Source of the DNA: Novakomyces olei
Taxonomy: Eukaryota; Ascomycota; Novakomycetes; Novakomycetales; Novakomycetaceae
Reading direction: 5' to 3'
Assembly (NCBI GenBank): GCA_016906335.1
Contig: JADEYG010000009.1
Span: 1,417,001-1,481,000, forward strand
Length of the DNA: 64,000 bases
Position numbers and translations under genes: made by a program. Below, piece by piece: positions 21,562-33,384 of the stretch. Every line of letters starts with the position of its first letter. Position 1 is the stretch's first letter. The notes under the pieces were generated by a model. The model worked only from the letters and a program-made list of their open reading frames with translations, did not search any database and was not told where the DNA came from.

Positions 21562-22048
21562 TGGATTCTGTGATAGAACATTGTTCTGCTATGGGAAGTT
21601 TAACATTAAATTGTGCTTAAAAGTTCATGCTGATTGCTGTTTACAAACAGCCAACGGACTGTGTAGCGGATTCCTATGACATAACGTGAGCCTGGTCTGT
21701 GGCCTGGATTGCATGTCTTTGTGACGCTTTTTTAATACACAAAAATCTTTTTGATCTACTGTATAAGCAGCCAAGCCTACATGAATAGTCATACAGATTT
21801 CGTAAACCCTAAGCTTCTAATGTACCCTACTCTTTTGTAGCCAACCCCCTGCGACCTTGTCCTTTTGTAGCAGACTTTTCTGAAATGAGTGTATGTTAAA
21901 TACGAGTGCGCACATATACGACTTTTGGCATAGTATGAACGCTTGGGACTATAAAGCTGACATTGTATTTTGTTGCACAGGCATCCTTGCTGGCCTATTC
22001 CAATATATATTGTAGTTGCTATAAATCATACACAAACCCTTTGACTTT
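21562..22048. other. convergent spacer between aminopeptidase and deubiquitinase genes
   Basis: AT-rich 3' flanking DNA of both genes. A single AAACCCTAA motif is present at 21804-21812. No gene or repeat array was seen. Confidence 0.5.
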
Positions 22049-22230
22049 TTAACGCGAAGTTTCTCTTCGCATAATACTGCTTAGCCGGCGCAGACCACTG
22101 CTACTGCCGCCGCCACGTCCTTCCTGAGCGTTAGACTCATGATCACCGCTCCCTTCTTCACGAGTACTCGTCCGTTTCGAGCCCCAAATTCCAGAAGACC
22201 TAGACTTTGTCTTTCCCAGCAAAGGCCTTG

Positions 22231-22279
<49 letters not shown>

Positions 22280-24624
22280 GTTATTATTATTGTTCATATT
22301 AGTGTTATTATAATTGTTTATAGACGCGGTCGAAGCAGTCTCAGAGGGCAGAGTCGAGTCTGTAAGCGAACTCGAGGGCATTCGAGGCAGAACCTGTGTC
22401 TTTGACCGCAAAGCTCCACGGGAAACGGGGCTTTGAGGTGTGCTTCTCTGCCTCGTCGGAGGAGGAGACGCCAGTGTTGAATTTGCAGTGTCACTGAACG
22501 GTTTGATTGTAGAATTTGCAGCAATAATTGTAGCATTTCTGCCGGTATCGACTCGGATCCGGTTCGGCTCCGCAGCATCCTCACGGACGCTTTTCAGTTC
22601 AGTTGAGGAGTTAACCCCGTTTGTTTCAGCATTACTGCTGACGTCAATATTAGCAGCAGCCCGACCATACTCCTTGCGCCTTTGATCCGGGACGGAGGAG
22701 TAGAAGAGCACATAGGCGGTAGCCTGGCCCGGTTCGTCGCCAAAGAACCGGCGGACAAAAGCGTCAGAGACTGGGGTAACGTTTTCGTCGTCAAACAGCA
22801 TCCATCCATTCTCTGTCCTGACAACGGTGACATAGTGGCCGTGGTAAGGCCCAGAGCCAATGTGGACAACGACAGCGTATAAATCGTACAACCTGTCAGG
22901 GTCATCAGCCTCCTCTGTCGTGTTTTTCACCCGCAGCTCGTAGGGGTACTTTACGGTATGGAAGAGCTTGGCTAAACGCTGCCAATCGTCCGTGTACTTG
23001 AACCTTTTCAAGTGCAGGGCCAGTATTCGAGGCAGCCGTGCTATTTTCATCCGCTTTTCTGCCTCCTGAAGACCATGGCACTCGTCACAGTAGAACTTGT
23101 TCTTGGCACAGAGCATTTCGCTAGCGCTAAAGTTGGACAGGCAGGCAGTGACGGAGGTATTGCTCTCCAAATCTATACTCAGATCGAGGAATATCTCGTC
23201 CCTTGCCGTTACATTCTCACACGTCAAGCATTTAGTCTCAGAGGACAGAGTGCCCTCAAACAGGGAATGAACCCACTTGGAGGGATCTACTCTTTCGTCA
23301 CCACTGCCTCCGCCATTGGCCATATGGCTGTGGCCGTTTGGCTCTGCCAGGGCAACAGCTCCATGCTCCCGGTGATACGCGTCCACGTGCTCCACAACCT
23401 GGTTCAGCACATAGTTGAGAAACTCATGAGCGTCCTGGTGCATACTGGACCGGAACAGCTCGTTCTCCCTGCGCAGTACTTCGACAAACCGTTTGGGAGA
23501 GCAAGCGCCAATCTGCTCAGAGGAGGCAGTTATAGCGGTAAACATATCCTTGAGACAGGTGAAAAGTGACTCTTGCATCCCGTACTCCTCCGCATAGGAA
23601 GTGGCCAGCTCCAGCTTGAAACGTTCCAGCAGCAACTGGTCACCGTTTGCCATTATCCTCGCATTCGCTGGAGGCTGCAGGGCGTTTACTTCGGGCGGCA
23701 GACTGCTCGGGACAGTGTAGCCGGACGTCGCTATAGACATACCGGACTGAGTACCGCCCGCGGCTGCTGCACTATTCAGAACTGTGCCTGATGCGCCTCC
23801 AGACTGGCTCGCTGCTGAACTGCTGTTGTTGTTGTTGTTATTATTGTTATTATTATTATTATTGTTATTATTATTGCTGTTGCTGGCGTTAACGGCTGAA
23901 AGCGTTTGTGCAATCAATGTATTGTTACGGAGCTGTGCTTTAAGGACAGAGGGCGCTACACCTGATCGAGGCTGCTGCGCTAGAGACGGAGGCGACCGGC
24001 GAGGCGAAGGTTTCGGGTACTGCAGTACACATTCACGGAAAGGCTGGCAATAATAAAGCGCAACCAGGATGGAGTTGGCGTAGCAGGTGTTGCCATAGTT
24101 GTAAAAGCCAAAAAACTTGTCGCTTCCATCATCACGAAGCCTGACCATATTGTCTTTGCCGGCTAAGGATGCTGAGCTGCCAGCTATCGATTGATTGCCC
24201 GCTATTGAGGAGAAGCCTCCCGCAAGAGACGAGGCGGTACCATTGCCGGCACTTGCGTTTTGAGTGCCGCCGCCAAATGAGGGTGTGCTGCTACTCTTGT
24301 CCTGCCATGTTAGAATTAATGCATCTTTATCTAAAACGCAAAAGGGACAGTGAAAGCAGTATTTTAAATAAAGGCATTATGATAGAATAGAATAAAATAA
24401 AATAAAATTAAATAATATAATATAAAATAAAATAAAATAAAGAAAGTAGGATAAACTAAATAAAAGTTGCAAAATAAAAAGACTGTGTTGTTTTTTTAAA
24501 AAGTAAGAGAGAAATTTAGTGTTTTTAAAAACATGTTTGAGCAAGGATAAGAATGTCGGGAACTCAAGATGCCAGTCATGCTTAAGCTTACCGTTGATGA
24601 GGACTTCTTCCGGAAAAACGACAT
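22049..24624 (-). CDS. Ubiquitin carboxyl-terminal hydrolase, USP12/46 (UBP9/13, CreB) type
   Basis: Cysteine protease that removes ubiquitin. The family works with WD40 partners and in fungi includes CreB and Ubp9. Exons are 24592..24624 (MSFFRKKSSST) and 22049..24301, giving 761 aa. The intron is 290 nt, low-complexity, and ends CTAACATGGCAG. The Cys box is FYNYGNTCYANS (residue ~70). The zinc ribbon CLTCEN...CDEC follows, then the His box GPYHGHYVTVVR and the Asp/Asn box WMLFDDENV. The start MSFFRKKSSS is typical of this subfamily. Two long poly-Asn tracts (coded by ATT-type repeats on the + strand at ~22232-22293 and ~23823-23877) interrupt the domain and the C-tail. The C-terminal tail is Ser/Thr/Arg-rich. 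Confidence 0.93.
22232..22293. repeat. (ATT)n trinucleotide repeat coding poly-Asn
   Basis: About 20 nearly perfect ATT units lie inside the deubiquitinase C-terminal tail and translate as Asn on the minus strand. A second, more interrupted tract lies at ~23823-23877. Both stay in frame. Confidence 0.9.
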
Positions 24625-26031
24625 GGTGATGCCACTAAAATGGAACGTAGACGCCCGATATCAAGTGTACCAGTGACGTATACTCGTACAAATTTAAAAG
24701 TGCCTGACGCGACAAAAAACGAACCTTGCAAATAAAACGAAAACAATTGCACAAGTGAAAAATACCGACCTCTCTTGAAATTCTACCTAAATCCGACCCG
24801 TCTGCAAAAAAAAAGCAAAAACAAAAACAAAACAAAAACCTTCTGCTGACAATCGCCTTTGCCCGACGATCTTTTCACGTTCACAACAATATTTTGTACT
24901 TAATTCAAAAGTCCAATAAACCCTGAAATGCGTAACACCAAAAATAGCTCCAGCAATGTTTGGAAATATCCGTCACAAGGCAAATTGGCGCGGTTCACAA
25001 AAGTACTCCGACACAAAGACCGCGATATTGAAGCCGCTTACACGAGCAAGAAGACTCGACGAGCACAGGAAGCAATAAAAGGCTATAAATTGTGGATAAT
25101 ATATAGCCGATACACCCAAATGCGAATAATATTGGGTCACAGGAACGTACACAGCGCGCTTCCAGGAACAGACTTCAGAGACAGTTCAAAGCTGAGGAAA
25201 AGCAGGTAAAGATGGACAGAATACAAACAAATTCCCCACAGTAGCAAAAGCTGTTACTAACAGCGCATGCCGGTACAGAACCCAGAGGGAGTTGAACAGT
25301 GTATATTTTTGACTAACAAAACATGGGTTAGTACACATCGGCTATTTTTTTTTCTATTTATTTGATCGATTCTTTCATGACTGTACCACGCAGACAAACT
25401 TACCCTGTCTCGCAATCTAAAAGACGCGCCTCGCAGTATCTTTGCACCAGTCTCAGACAATAAGTTTATCGAGGTTTTGGGCAACAGAGATCAGTATTCT
25501 TCTTGTGTTCTTACTCGAAGAATGATGAATGGTAGAATAATTCTTGTCGCACCGCGCTTCATTTTCCAACGGGATATGGGGGTAGTCCGGGTTTTCTGGA
25601 GTGGGCACAGGTACCTGGTATCGTGCTGTAATGTGCCTATATACTATAATGATACGTGCTGGGGAGACGCCATAAAAATATCACTATATAACAAAACACA
25701 GTATAGCCAGTATAAGCGATCCTCCCCGCATAAGCACGCATGCTCCTCGTATTTCTACACGAAACGCTAATAAAACGTGTACACTAATCATGTGCATGTG
25801 CATTACACTATACACTATACATCGTTGTCGCAGAAAGATTTGTCTCTGTATCTTTGTTTCCAACCCAAAAGAAAAATTAAGCGAAAATAAATAAATAGAT
25901 AAATAGATAGATAAATAAAGAACCGACCGATGATAGTGAGACGTGTTGGCCCATAGTATCTAAGCATGCGTCTATGGGGCAAGAGCGTGCCGTCTCAAGA
26001 GTGATGGGATATTTAAATGACATTCTTCAAA
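24625..26031. other. 1.4-kb spacer without a supported gene
   Basis: Contains only ORFs that I could not support: 24928-25209 (+), 25257-25484 (-) and 25477-25770 (+). None has a recognised family, and two overlap antisense. A GATA/AAAT-type low-complexity run is near 25880-25920. No tRNA or mobile element was recognised. Confidence 0.45.
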
Positions 26032-26869
26032 TCATGAAGTCCGTGCAGGCTCTGTGCTTTCAGCAGTTGCAGTAGACGGCGTTTCGGTTTTTGCTTCCTT
26101 TTCTCGAAGCTTTTGCAGCTCTTGCTCTATATCGTCCAAACGGACCTGTAGCGACTCTATGTCTCCTGCAACACCTGCCCTCCGTTCGTTGTTCTTTCGT
26201 CTTGTTCTCCAGTTTTCAAAAAGGATAAGGCCCCCAGCCACAGAGCTAGGAGTAAGCAACACTTTGACCAACAAAAATCATAGTCATAAACAGCAAAACC
26301 AAACAAAAGAAATGAAAATAGATGAATCAAGCGAAATAACGAATTCTTCGTGTAAATCAATACACTATATAAAACCTGGAATAATTTGAAATTAAATTTA
26401 ACAAATTTTAACGCCTTAATTATTTCGTACAATAAAAAGGTCTCGGACAGGAAGTTAGCACCTGATTCGACTGCTTTGGCCTCACTCAGCGGCCGTACGT
26501 GTGCCCGCCGTTTTGTTTTACCATCTTTTGGTTTCTTATTGTCATCATCGTTCTTATCTTCGTCCACCTCCTGACGCAACAAATTCATTCGCATCTTTAT
26601 CCCTCCAGAATGGATAGTTTGCGCAATGCCAATACACAAGTTCTTGAATATATCATGTTGCTTCGCCTGCACATTCATTAGCGTTTTCAATTGGCTCGAA
26701 TCCAATAATGCTCTACCTGAGTTTTGATTGCGGAGGCAATCGGTTTCGATAATGTCCTAAAAGCAGTGAGCAATTGAATCAAAAATGTTTCAACGATTGG
26801 CCGCGTAAATCGACCGAAAGAATCAAATCACCTTATGAACAATGATCCAATCTTAAAGGATACCGACAT
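26032..26869 (-). CDS. OPA3-like mitochondrial protein
   Basis: OPA3 family proteins sit at mitochondrial membranes; the molecular role is unsettled. Four exons: 26832..26869, 26717..26756, 26431..26666 and 26032..26245, giving 175 aa. The spliced N-terminus reads MSVSFKIGSLFIRTLSKPIA, then SAIKTQAKQHDIFKNLCIG, an excellent match to the family's LSKPLAN.IK pattern. The middle has the L.EA.A.E.GA.FL.E motif. The last join (GTACGA donor) gives TFLFSVAGGLILFENWR, the conserved hydrophobic segment. The C-terminus is a coiled coil (SLQVRLDDIEQELQKLREKE). All frames agree across three introns, one of them 185 nt. Confidence 0.88.
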
Positions 26870-27245
26870 GATTTATAGGCGATGCGATACCTCAACCATA
26901 CTTTACAAGAGTTACGCGTGCACTGATTGCTATGTATCAACGGTTCCTGTATTAATTAATTGTAATATTCTACCTTCCATACATGTCTGCACATTATAAT
27001 ATAACTTGCTCGCAACATGGCGCAAATATACGAGGATAATGATCTCATACATTTTTTATCAAATTTGAATATATTAAAGGATAAAGGCCGTACGAACCCA
27101 AATGAAAGCTTGCTAAAAATTGAGAAAAGTTAATATACCAATCTTAATTCATAATAATTTTGTGAATAGATAATAGACAAAAATATGAATTGTCAACCAT
27201 TTTTATTATACACAAGCCGACAAGGTATACACTTTAACTTCCCCT
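26870..27245. other. AT-rich spacer
   Basis: OPA3 promoter and 3' side of the bromodomain gene. I see no supported gene, repeat array or motif. Confidence 0.5.
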
Positions 27246-29599
27246 CTACGACACATAGACCATTATAATCATACGCTCCCGCTCCATATCATTGATACCA
27301 ATCGGCGCAATAATCTTGCCGTGCCTTGTAAACTCTGGTTTGGCTGCGCTGACAAGCACCTCAATGCAATTCATACCCGGGCTCAATCGGGACTCGTAAG
27401 TAGATCTCAACACCTCGATTCCTCGCCGCCTTGGCGCATTAGGCGTAGTGTTCAATGATGCACTATTAGCAGCCAACTTTCGGCCGTTCACAGTGACGGT
27501 TAATTGGTGAGGCCGTGAAATGGCAAACGGAGAGATTGTGGGTGTTATGGCTATCGCACTGCGAGTGCTCGGAAATACTAGAGAGAATATTTGACTTGTG
27601 CAGTCATCTGCAGTGGGCAAAGTTAATTTGAACGGATCTTGTGCGAAACCAGTGTGCACACTAGACACTGTAACCTGTGCCACCAAACTCGAAAAGGCTG
27701 TTATTAGTATTATAACCACACAAACGTGGAATAGAGAGATTAAGTACTAGGCAATAGTGGATTAAAAAAATAAATAAACTTGGAACATTTAATATAATAT
27801 TTTGCATTTGGCATTAAACTTTCAAATAAAACAAAGAAAATAGCTGAAAACACTTACTCTTGGCCCGTTCCCACACATTTTCGTTTGTCTCTCGCTTTTG
27901 CGGTGTTGGAGTGGAAGCTCCTGGAGTAGCTCCAGCGTCAGGAGTCAGCCGTCTGCTTTCTGGCCCAGGCGTAGATGCCGATCGTATAGGCACATTGCTC
28001 TTTGGAGAAGACGCCGAACGGACAAGGGCAGTTCCAGAATTAGAGGCAGCCACAATATGACTATCACCCGTCGAATCAGAAGCTGGAGCCGTAGACTGGT
28101 TCGCAACAGGTTTTTCTGAAACTGCATTAGACCCAGTTGGTTCCGATTCTTTTCGCGGAGTTCCAGGTATTTCAACTTGTAATTGGCTTGATTTTTCGTC
28201 ACCTCTTTTTTCTGTTCCAGATCTAAGCTTGGTAGATTCTTCTCTTCCAGTGTGCCTTTTATCTAATTCTTTTACTTTGTCTTCTCCTTTATTAGCCTTT
28301 TTTTCTTCAACGTCTGACTCTTCTTCTTCTTCTTCTTCACCATCTTTAAATTCTTCTTCTTCGTCTTCTTCTGCTCCCTCGTCCTCGTCCTCCTCGTCCT
28401 CATCCTCCTCTTCGTCTTCTGCGTCCTCTCGAAGCTTGTCCTTAGTTCCATCCTCTTCTTCATCTACCTCTTCTTCCTGTTTCACGTCCCGGCCAGACCT
28501 TCTCCTAGACAAAGAAAACTTTATTTTTGAAGACGATTTATCTCCTGCTGCACGTGAGGCAGGCAACTTCAATTTGAGCGTGCTCGTCGATGGAGAATGC
28601 CGTCGATCCCGAGGCGATGAGGCCTCTTCACGACCACCGCCCTTGACTTTGAGCGTTATGGGCTTGCCCGCCTTTGTATCAATCTTGTCTCCAACCCTTT
28701 TGTGGAGAGATTTACGTAGAGCCACTGCGTCATTATAAATAGGTGAATTTTCCTCGTTAAAAGTGACAGCATTTTCAAACATGCGTTCCATATCAGCAAC
28801 AAACGGCGAAATACTTTTATTATATGCACCCGACTTGAGCCTGCGCTCCACCTGTGCCAAACTAATGGGCTCTGCGATGATTCTGTAGTATTCAGGGTAT
28901 TCCCGGCGACTTGGAAGTTCCAAAAACGCAAGAGTGCGGTTGTGCCCGTCAGAGGGCTCCGTCTTCCGTGAAAGCTGATCCAGAATACTGCGAACAAGCA
29001 CGGGAGGAGAGAGTTCGCGTTGATCAAAAGATTTAATAGCACCGGCAATAGCCTGAGCGTACCGATATATGTCGCTTTCCGGCATATTGTAGCGCTTTGC
29101 ATTGTTTACCATTTGCAAAAGATCCTGGCGAAGGTCATCCAGGCCCACATACTCGCCACGACGAATACGATCACGGATCTGCTCAAGCGACAATGGCCGT
29201 TTAATCACCTCGTAATAATCGGGATACAATTTGCGACTCGGTAGTCGCTGAAAAGGCCTTGTAACAGGCTGATCACTGACTAGTCAATATGGAATAGACG
29301 TAGCCCAAGACTTACTCTTCGTCCCGAACCGATTGAACAGCATCGAAAAGAGCCTGAAGCTCAGTAGCATCGCCCGGCTTGTCTGTCGCTGCAGCACGAG
29401 ACTCGTCGACATCAAAAGTCTTTGCGTAAAGTTAGCAACTTTTCATACACCGTCGTAAACATGATAACTCTTCGACCAGTTGATGGAAAAAAGCAGCAAA
29501 AAGGACTGTCCCACTTACCCGTACGCGTTTCCGTCGCGATTGTTCCGCAGAATGCTTATCATCGGAATCGCGTCGCGAGAGAGAATTGCGCTTGACCAT
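27246..29599 (-). CDS. RSC4: Tandem bromodomain protein, RSC4-like chromatin remodeller subunit
   Basis: Likely subunit of the RSC/SWI-SNF remodelling complex that reads acetylated histone tails. Exons are 29519..29599, 29316..29419, 27858..29275 and 27246..27697, giving 684 aa. Bromodomain 1 has YPDYYEVIKRPLSLEQI and AKRYNMPESD. Bromodomain 2 has YPEYYRIIAEPISLAQV and AVTFNEENSPIYNDA; both carry the acetyl-lysine Asn position. A basic Ser/Arg linker and a long acidic Glu/Asp tract follow, then Ser/Pro-rich low complexity. The final exon (VTVSSVHTGF...LTVTVNGRKL) is the C-terminal beta domain found in Rsc4. The order BD-BD-acidic-C-domain fits Rsc4 better than Rsc1/2, which add BAH. All joins keep frame. 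Confidence 0.85.
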
Positions 29600-30123
29600 T
29601 ATGGGCCTCCAAGTCGCGTCCTTGGTCAAGTAACGGCACAGGATCGGTTTTATGTACAGAATATATTTAAATCTAAATCTAAATTAAATCTAAACTAGAT
29701 TTTAAGTTAGACTTAATTAGAATTAAATTTAAACCTAAATATTTAATATGCTAATTGTACGATTTAATATTTTTTTTTATTGGAACGGGGTAAGGGTGTT
29801 CTCGGCTGCCACTAAATTAAAAAATACAGGATTTTCAGTAGAAATTTCAGTGTGGAATATGAGCAATAGTAAAACAAAAGAGATACGTCGAAATAATAAT
29901 ACTCTCTCAACGCTATTTACACATACTGCCAGCATAATCTCTAAATCAATAAGTCTTTTGCTCGAAACAAGCGTCGCCATCAGGCACAGTGGTTCTTGGC
30001 AACATCAGTCAATTTTCAGCTCGTTTTTCGTTCCGAGCGGAAGACGTTTAGTTCATTGAGAGGGCGAGAACGGGTAGTCGCGCGCGCGTGATTCTGTGTT
30101 TGTATTTTATTGTATAGACCAAA
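29600..30123. other. divergent spacer RSC4-like / CKS1
   Basis: AT-rich with a run of AAATCTAAAT-type imperfect repeats at about 29668-29740, and a CGCGCGCG stretch near 30080 close to the CKS1 start. No gene was seen. Confidence 0.5.
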
Positions 30124-30613
30124 ATGCCGGCAGCGATGAATAAACGGCCACGGCTTCTAACAGAAGCGGAGCAAGCAAAGCTCGTAGATTTCGCAGAGCA
30201 GATCCATTACTCGCAAAGGTTCGGTTTTGGGCTGCTACCTTTATTTTGTTTACTGCTGCGTTAATTTGTTTTCATTCTTTTGTCTAAATAAGCCTGTTGC
30301 TTTTACCTTTATTTGACGCGCTAACGGGTTGAATAGGTACAGTGATGACGCTTACGAATATCGCCACGTAATCCTTCCGAAACCAATGCTCAAAGCAATC
30401 CCAAACGACTACTTTGATCCCGAGACACAGACACTCAAAATCTTACATGAAGAAGAGTGGCGCGGCCTAGGAATAACACAAGTATGAATAAAATACAAGA
30501 GTGGAAATTCTAACATTTTCTAGAGCCGGGGGTGGCAAATGTACGAAGTTCATGTGCCAGAGCCGCATATACTATTGTTTAAACGGGTCAAAGATCCAGC
30601 GCCAGAGACGTGA
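30124..30613 (+). CDS. CKS1: Cyclin-dependent kinase regulatory subunit Cks1/Suc1
   Basis: Small adaptor that binds Cdk1 and phosphorylated targets, promoting multisite phosphorylation and degradation. Exons are 30124..30218, 30337..30481 and 30524..30613, giving 109 aa. The signature [15 protein letters not shown] spans the first join, [20 protein letters not shown] the second, and [12 protein letters not shown] ends the domain. The second intron is only 42 nt with a TTCTAAC branch motif. The core Cys/His phosphate-pocket residues (R, S, W, R) look intact. Confidence 0.96.
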
Positions 30614-31124
30614 TTCCATCTTTGGCGGAAAGCAATGCTGCAACAATTGGGTATAGAATTTTGTTGTTGGTGATGTATTCAAATACTTTATCTCTCTTTT
30701 GAGTGCTGCTTTGCACGATATACATGAATGCCATATGTTGTATGAGAATAGCGATATGCCTACCACGCGTAATTGATATGCTGAGACGTGACTCTAGTTC
30801 TTTTATGTAATTCGTTTAAGTGCCAATCGTAGACGGCTTCCTTGGCAAGCTAATGTAATCTTTAGACGCGGACAACGGCTTGCAGTGTGCTTGGTAGCGG
30901 TTCGGTTGAGAGACCACTATGCAAAACTCAACCTTTGCATGCACAAATTAAGATACACCTCGTACACCTTGACTACGACAGCTATACAAGGCTTTTTCCA
31001 TACATAGTTTACCACGCGAAAAAATAGACAGGTACATGTTGAATACGCAAAGAATAAGCTATAGATGCAAGGGCGAACAGTTCGGAGACTTCCCTTCACA
31101 ATATCTATCTGCACATTTCAGCCT
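30614..31124. other. convergent spacer CKS1 / NDUFA6
   Basis: AT-rich 3' flanks; nothing supported. Confidence 0.5.
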
Positions 31125-31543
31125 CTAACGGCCTTCAAGGAACTTGCTAAGGAAATCGTCTGGCCGTTTCTGGTATGGTTCTTCCTCTGCCTGGAAATAC
31201 TTCATGACATGGTTCTTTTGCTTCCAATAGTTCATAGTCTCCTGGTACTCCTCGTGACCTTTGAATAAAAGCACATCAATGGCACGTTGATCGGCTACGA
31301 ATCGATTACGTTCAAATTCTTGTCGGATCTTGGACCGAACCAGGGCGAGAGGCAGATCCAACAGATACAGCGATGTGATTTCCGGTGCCTTTTTCAATTT
31401 TGGTAAGTAGCAAAGATCAAATAATCGCAGGCTCTTACCGCTCTTTGCCACGCTCTATAAAGGTGAACCGCACGTTTTCGTGCCTCTTCAGGCGTCCGAG
31501 AAACCGTTGTTTTAACCGCCAAATACGTTGGTTGAATCAACAT
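31125..31543 (-). CDS. Complex I accessory LYR subunit NDUFA6 (NB4M/B14)
   Basis: LYR-motif accessory subunit on the matrix arm of NADH:ubiquinone oxidoreductase that binds the acyl carrier protein. Exons are 31439..31543 and 31125..31388, giving 122 aa, the length of the yeast NB4M subunit. The first exon ends with HLYRAWQRA, the LYR tripeptide. The second has VRSKIRQEFERNR, WKQKNHVMKYF and a C-terminal PDDFLSKFLEGR, all typical of NDUFA6. Its presence shows that this fungus keeps respiratory complex I. CSL4 starts 380 bp away on the other strand. Confidence 0.93.
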
Positions 31544-31923
31544 GGCGAGTGTATGTTTTCGTCAGTTTGTATAAAGCCCGGCTACTGTTCCCGTCGTATA
31601 TCCCGGTCGGTCGACGGTGCCTAGAGCATAAGTAAGAGACCGTCTTGCAATCAATTGGTCATTTACTTTAGCTAATTTATACACTGCGTCTCTTTCCAAC
31701 AAGCCGTCCACTGTCGGCGGCTCGACGAATGATCTTTGTGGGATTTAAGCAGTTTACGGATATATAATAATTGTGCTATACAATAATTGTACTATACAAT
31801 AATTAATACAATAATTGTATTTTACAATAATCTTCCTATACAATAATTGTACTATATCTAATTGCACTATTAGACGAATAGAAATTTGACAATAATTGGC
31901 AAGTTTGTCCATGTCACGCAGGC
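31544..31923. repeat. divergent spacer with AATAATTGTA repeats
   Basis: NDUFA6/CSL4 divergent promoter. The segment 31760-31860 holds five imperfect copies of TATACAATAATTGTAC-type units, AT-rich and partly self-complementary. No gene was seen. Confidence 0.7.
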
Positions 31924-32603
31924 ATGGCGAACGATACAGTGAGCCTGGCAGCCGGTGATTGGTGCCTGCCCGGACAGCCGCTAGTGCAGACGACCAATTC
32001 TGCTCTTTCGGCAGGGCCTGGAACACACGTTATCGCTAGCGCAGACGGAGCGCGTGTCATATGCTCAAGTGTTTGTGGGAAATGGCGACTTTACACGACT
32101 GACACTCCCTCCGTGGCAGTCAAAAGGCTCAATAGCGGAGCAACAGAGGCTTCAGTGCTTCCTCAGGTTGGATCGACTGTCCTGTGCCGCGTTGCTCGTA
32201 TTCGGCAGAAAGAGGCGAGCGTAGAGATAATTGCAGTTCATGATCGGCCGTGCAATGAGCCTTTTGCTGGTGTTATACGGTCACAGGATGTACGCGCTAC
32301 AGACCGCGATCGCGTACGCGTACACAACTGCTTTCGACCGGGCGATATTGTTCGCGCTCAAGTGGTACGTGCGCCATGGCATTTTTGTCATAGATTAACT
32401 AGAAACCTCCTACTAACGCCCCTCAGATTTCGCTTGGCGACCAAATGAATTATTATCTATCGACAGCACGTAATGACCTAGGCGTCGTATTTGCGACCAG
32501 CGTGGCTGGCGATAAAATGTTCCCGCTCGACTATGGACACATGTCGTCGGACACGGGGGATGTGGAAGAGCGCAAATGTGCAAAGCCTTTGGAGCAGTTA
32601 TAG
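31924..32603 (+). CDS. CSL4: Exosome cap subunit Csl4/EXOSC1
   Basis: S1-domain cap protein of the RNA exosome that links the core to cofactors. Exons are 31924..32364 and 32427..32603, giving 205 aa. The N-terminal L-shaped domain has CLPGQPLV. The S1 region reads [17 protein letters not shown], then [12 protein letters not shown] and [11 protein letters not shown]. The second exon gives [14 protein letters not shown] and LGVVFA, as in other fungal Csl4. The donor is GTACGT. The C-terminal zinc-ribbon cysteines of animal EXOSC1 are not apparent. Confidence 0.92.
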
Positions 32604-32855
32604 ATACTTATAAATAAATGTGGGTATTACTGCTCGCCGTACTCGTTCAACTGTAGAAGCCTAAAGCTAGGCTCAAGCCTAAGTTTAGAAACTCAAGTGT
32701 AGAGGCTCAAGTCAAGAAGCCTAATTCTAGAAGCACAAGTCTAGAGGGCAAAGGATACAATTAATGTGCATTTAAAATAGCGCGCGCGCACCGAGTACAT
32801 TAGTATAGTGCAAAGCTACAACCCCAAGACTGGGCCGTAGGTGCCTCTATTTATA
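32604..32855. repeat. convergent spacer with AAGCCTAA/GCTCAAG imperfect repeats
   Basis: The segment 32655-32745 is made of about seven degenerate ~14-bp units (CTAGAAGCCTAAG, GGCTCAAGTC and similar). It lies between the 3' ends of CSL4 and DPM2. Function unknown. Confidence 0.6.
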
Positions 32856-33160
32856 CTATTCTGCTTTCTTTTGCTTTGCGCCTTTAGCAGCGCCACGAAC
32901 CATCACGACGCCGAGGAACGTAGTGACCGTAGTAACGCCCAATAGCACTAACGCGACGGGTACTTTAATAGCGTACTCGCGCGGCGGGAACAGATCGTGC
33001 AGCGAATGGCCCTTGTCAACAAAAGGCTAGAGCATTAGACGAGCAGCAATGCAATACTTACTAGAACCAGCACCCATGTTGAATAGTACGCAAAGACAAC
33101 AGTGGCAAATAGAATCATGGCCAGCCCGACGACTTTTCCAGCAATTGAGGCCTGCGCCAT
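32856..33160 (-). CDS. DPM2: Dol-P-Man synthase regulatory subunit Dpm2
   Basis: Small ER-membrane protein that stabilises Dpm1 and aids dolichol-phosphate binding; Dol-P-Man feeds ALG12, GPI and O-mannosylation. Exons are 33062..33160 and 32856..33026, giving 89 aa. The first exon encodes a transmembrane helix ending FAYYSTWVLVL. The splice gives PFVDKGHSLHDLFPPREYAI, the typical Dpm2 motif, then a second helix (VPVALVLLGVTTVTTFLGVV) and a Lys-rich C-terminus. Both exons are short, so the gene is easy to miss. It is divergent from the VMA12-like gene. Its presence implies the three-subunit synthase rather than the single-chain Saccharomyces type. Confidence 0.9.
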
Positions 33161-33292
33161 CAGCTACACTGCACTTTTATAGCCATCTTACCATGAATAC
33201 TGACACCTGCACTGCCGTACTCAAGCACAAAGGACCGTGCAATCGTATACTGCAGATCAATTTCCTACATTATACGTGTCTGTCTGAATATG

Positions 33293-33328
33293 AACCCTAA
33301 CTAACCCTAACCCTAATTATAACCCTAA
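33293..33328. repeat. Telomere-type AACCCTAA cluster in divergent promoter
   Basis: Four to five AACCCTAA units, partly contiguous (CTAACCCTAACCCTAA), in the 224-bp promoter shared by DPM2 and the VMA12-like gene. It resembles the telo-box sites bound by Tbf1/Teb1/Tay1-type factors. Factor identity is inferred. Confidence 0.7.
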
Positions 33329-33384
33329 GAAGATAGTTTTGATCGACCATAATTGTTTCCGGTCGTCATCCACGTCGCTCCACC

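Noticed and set aside
23012-23569. 185-aa plus-strand ORF in the deubiquitinase region
   Set aside because: Antisense to the catalytic domain with intact Cys/His boxes.
24928-25770. Three ORFs of 75-97 aa in the spacer after the deubiquitinase
   Set aside because: They overlap on both strands, have no recognised motifs and use AT-rich, non-biased codons.
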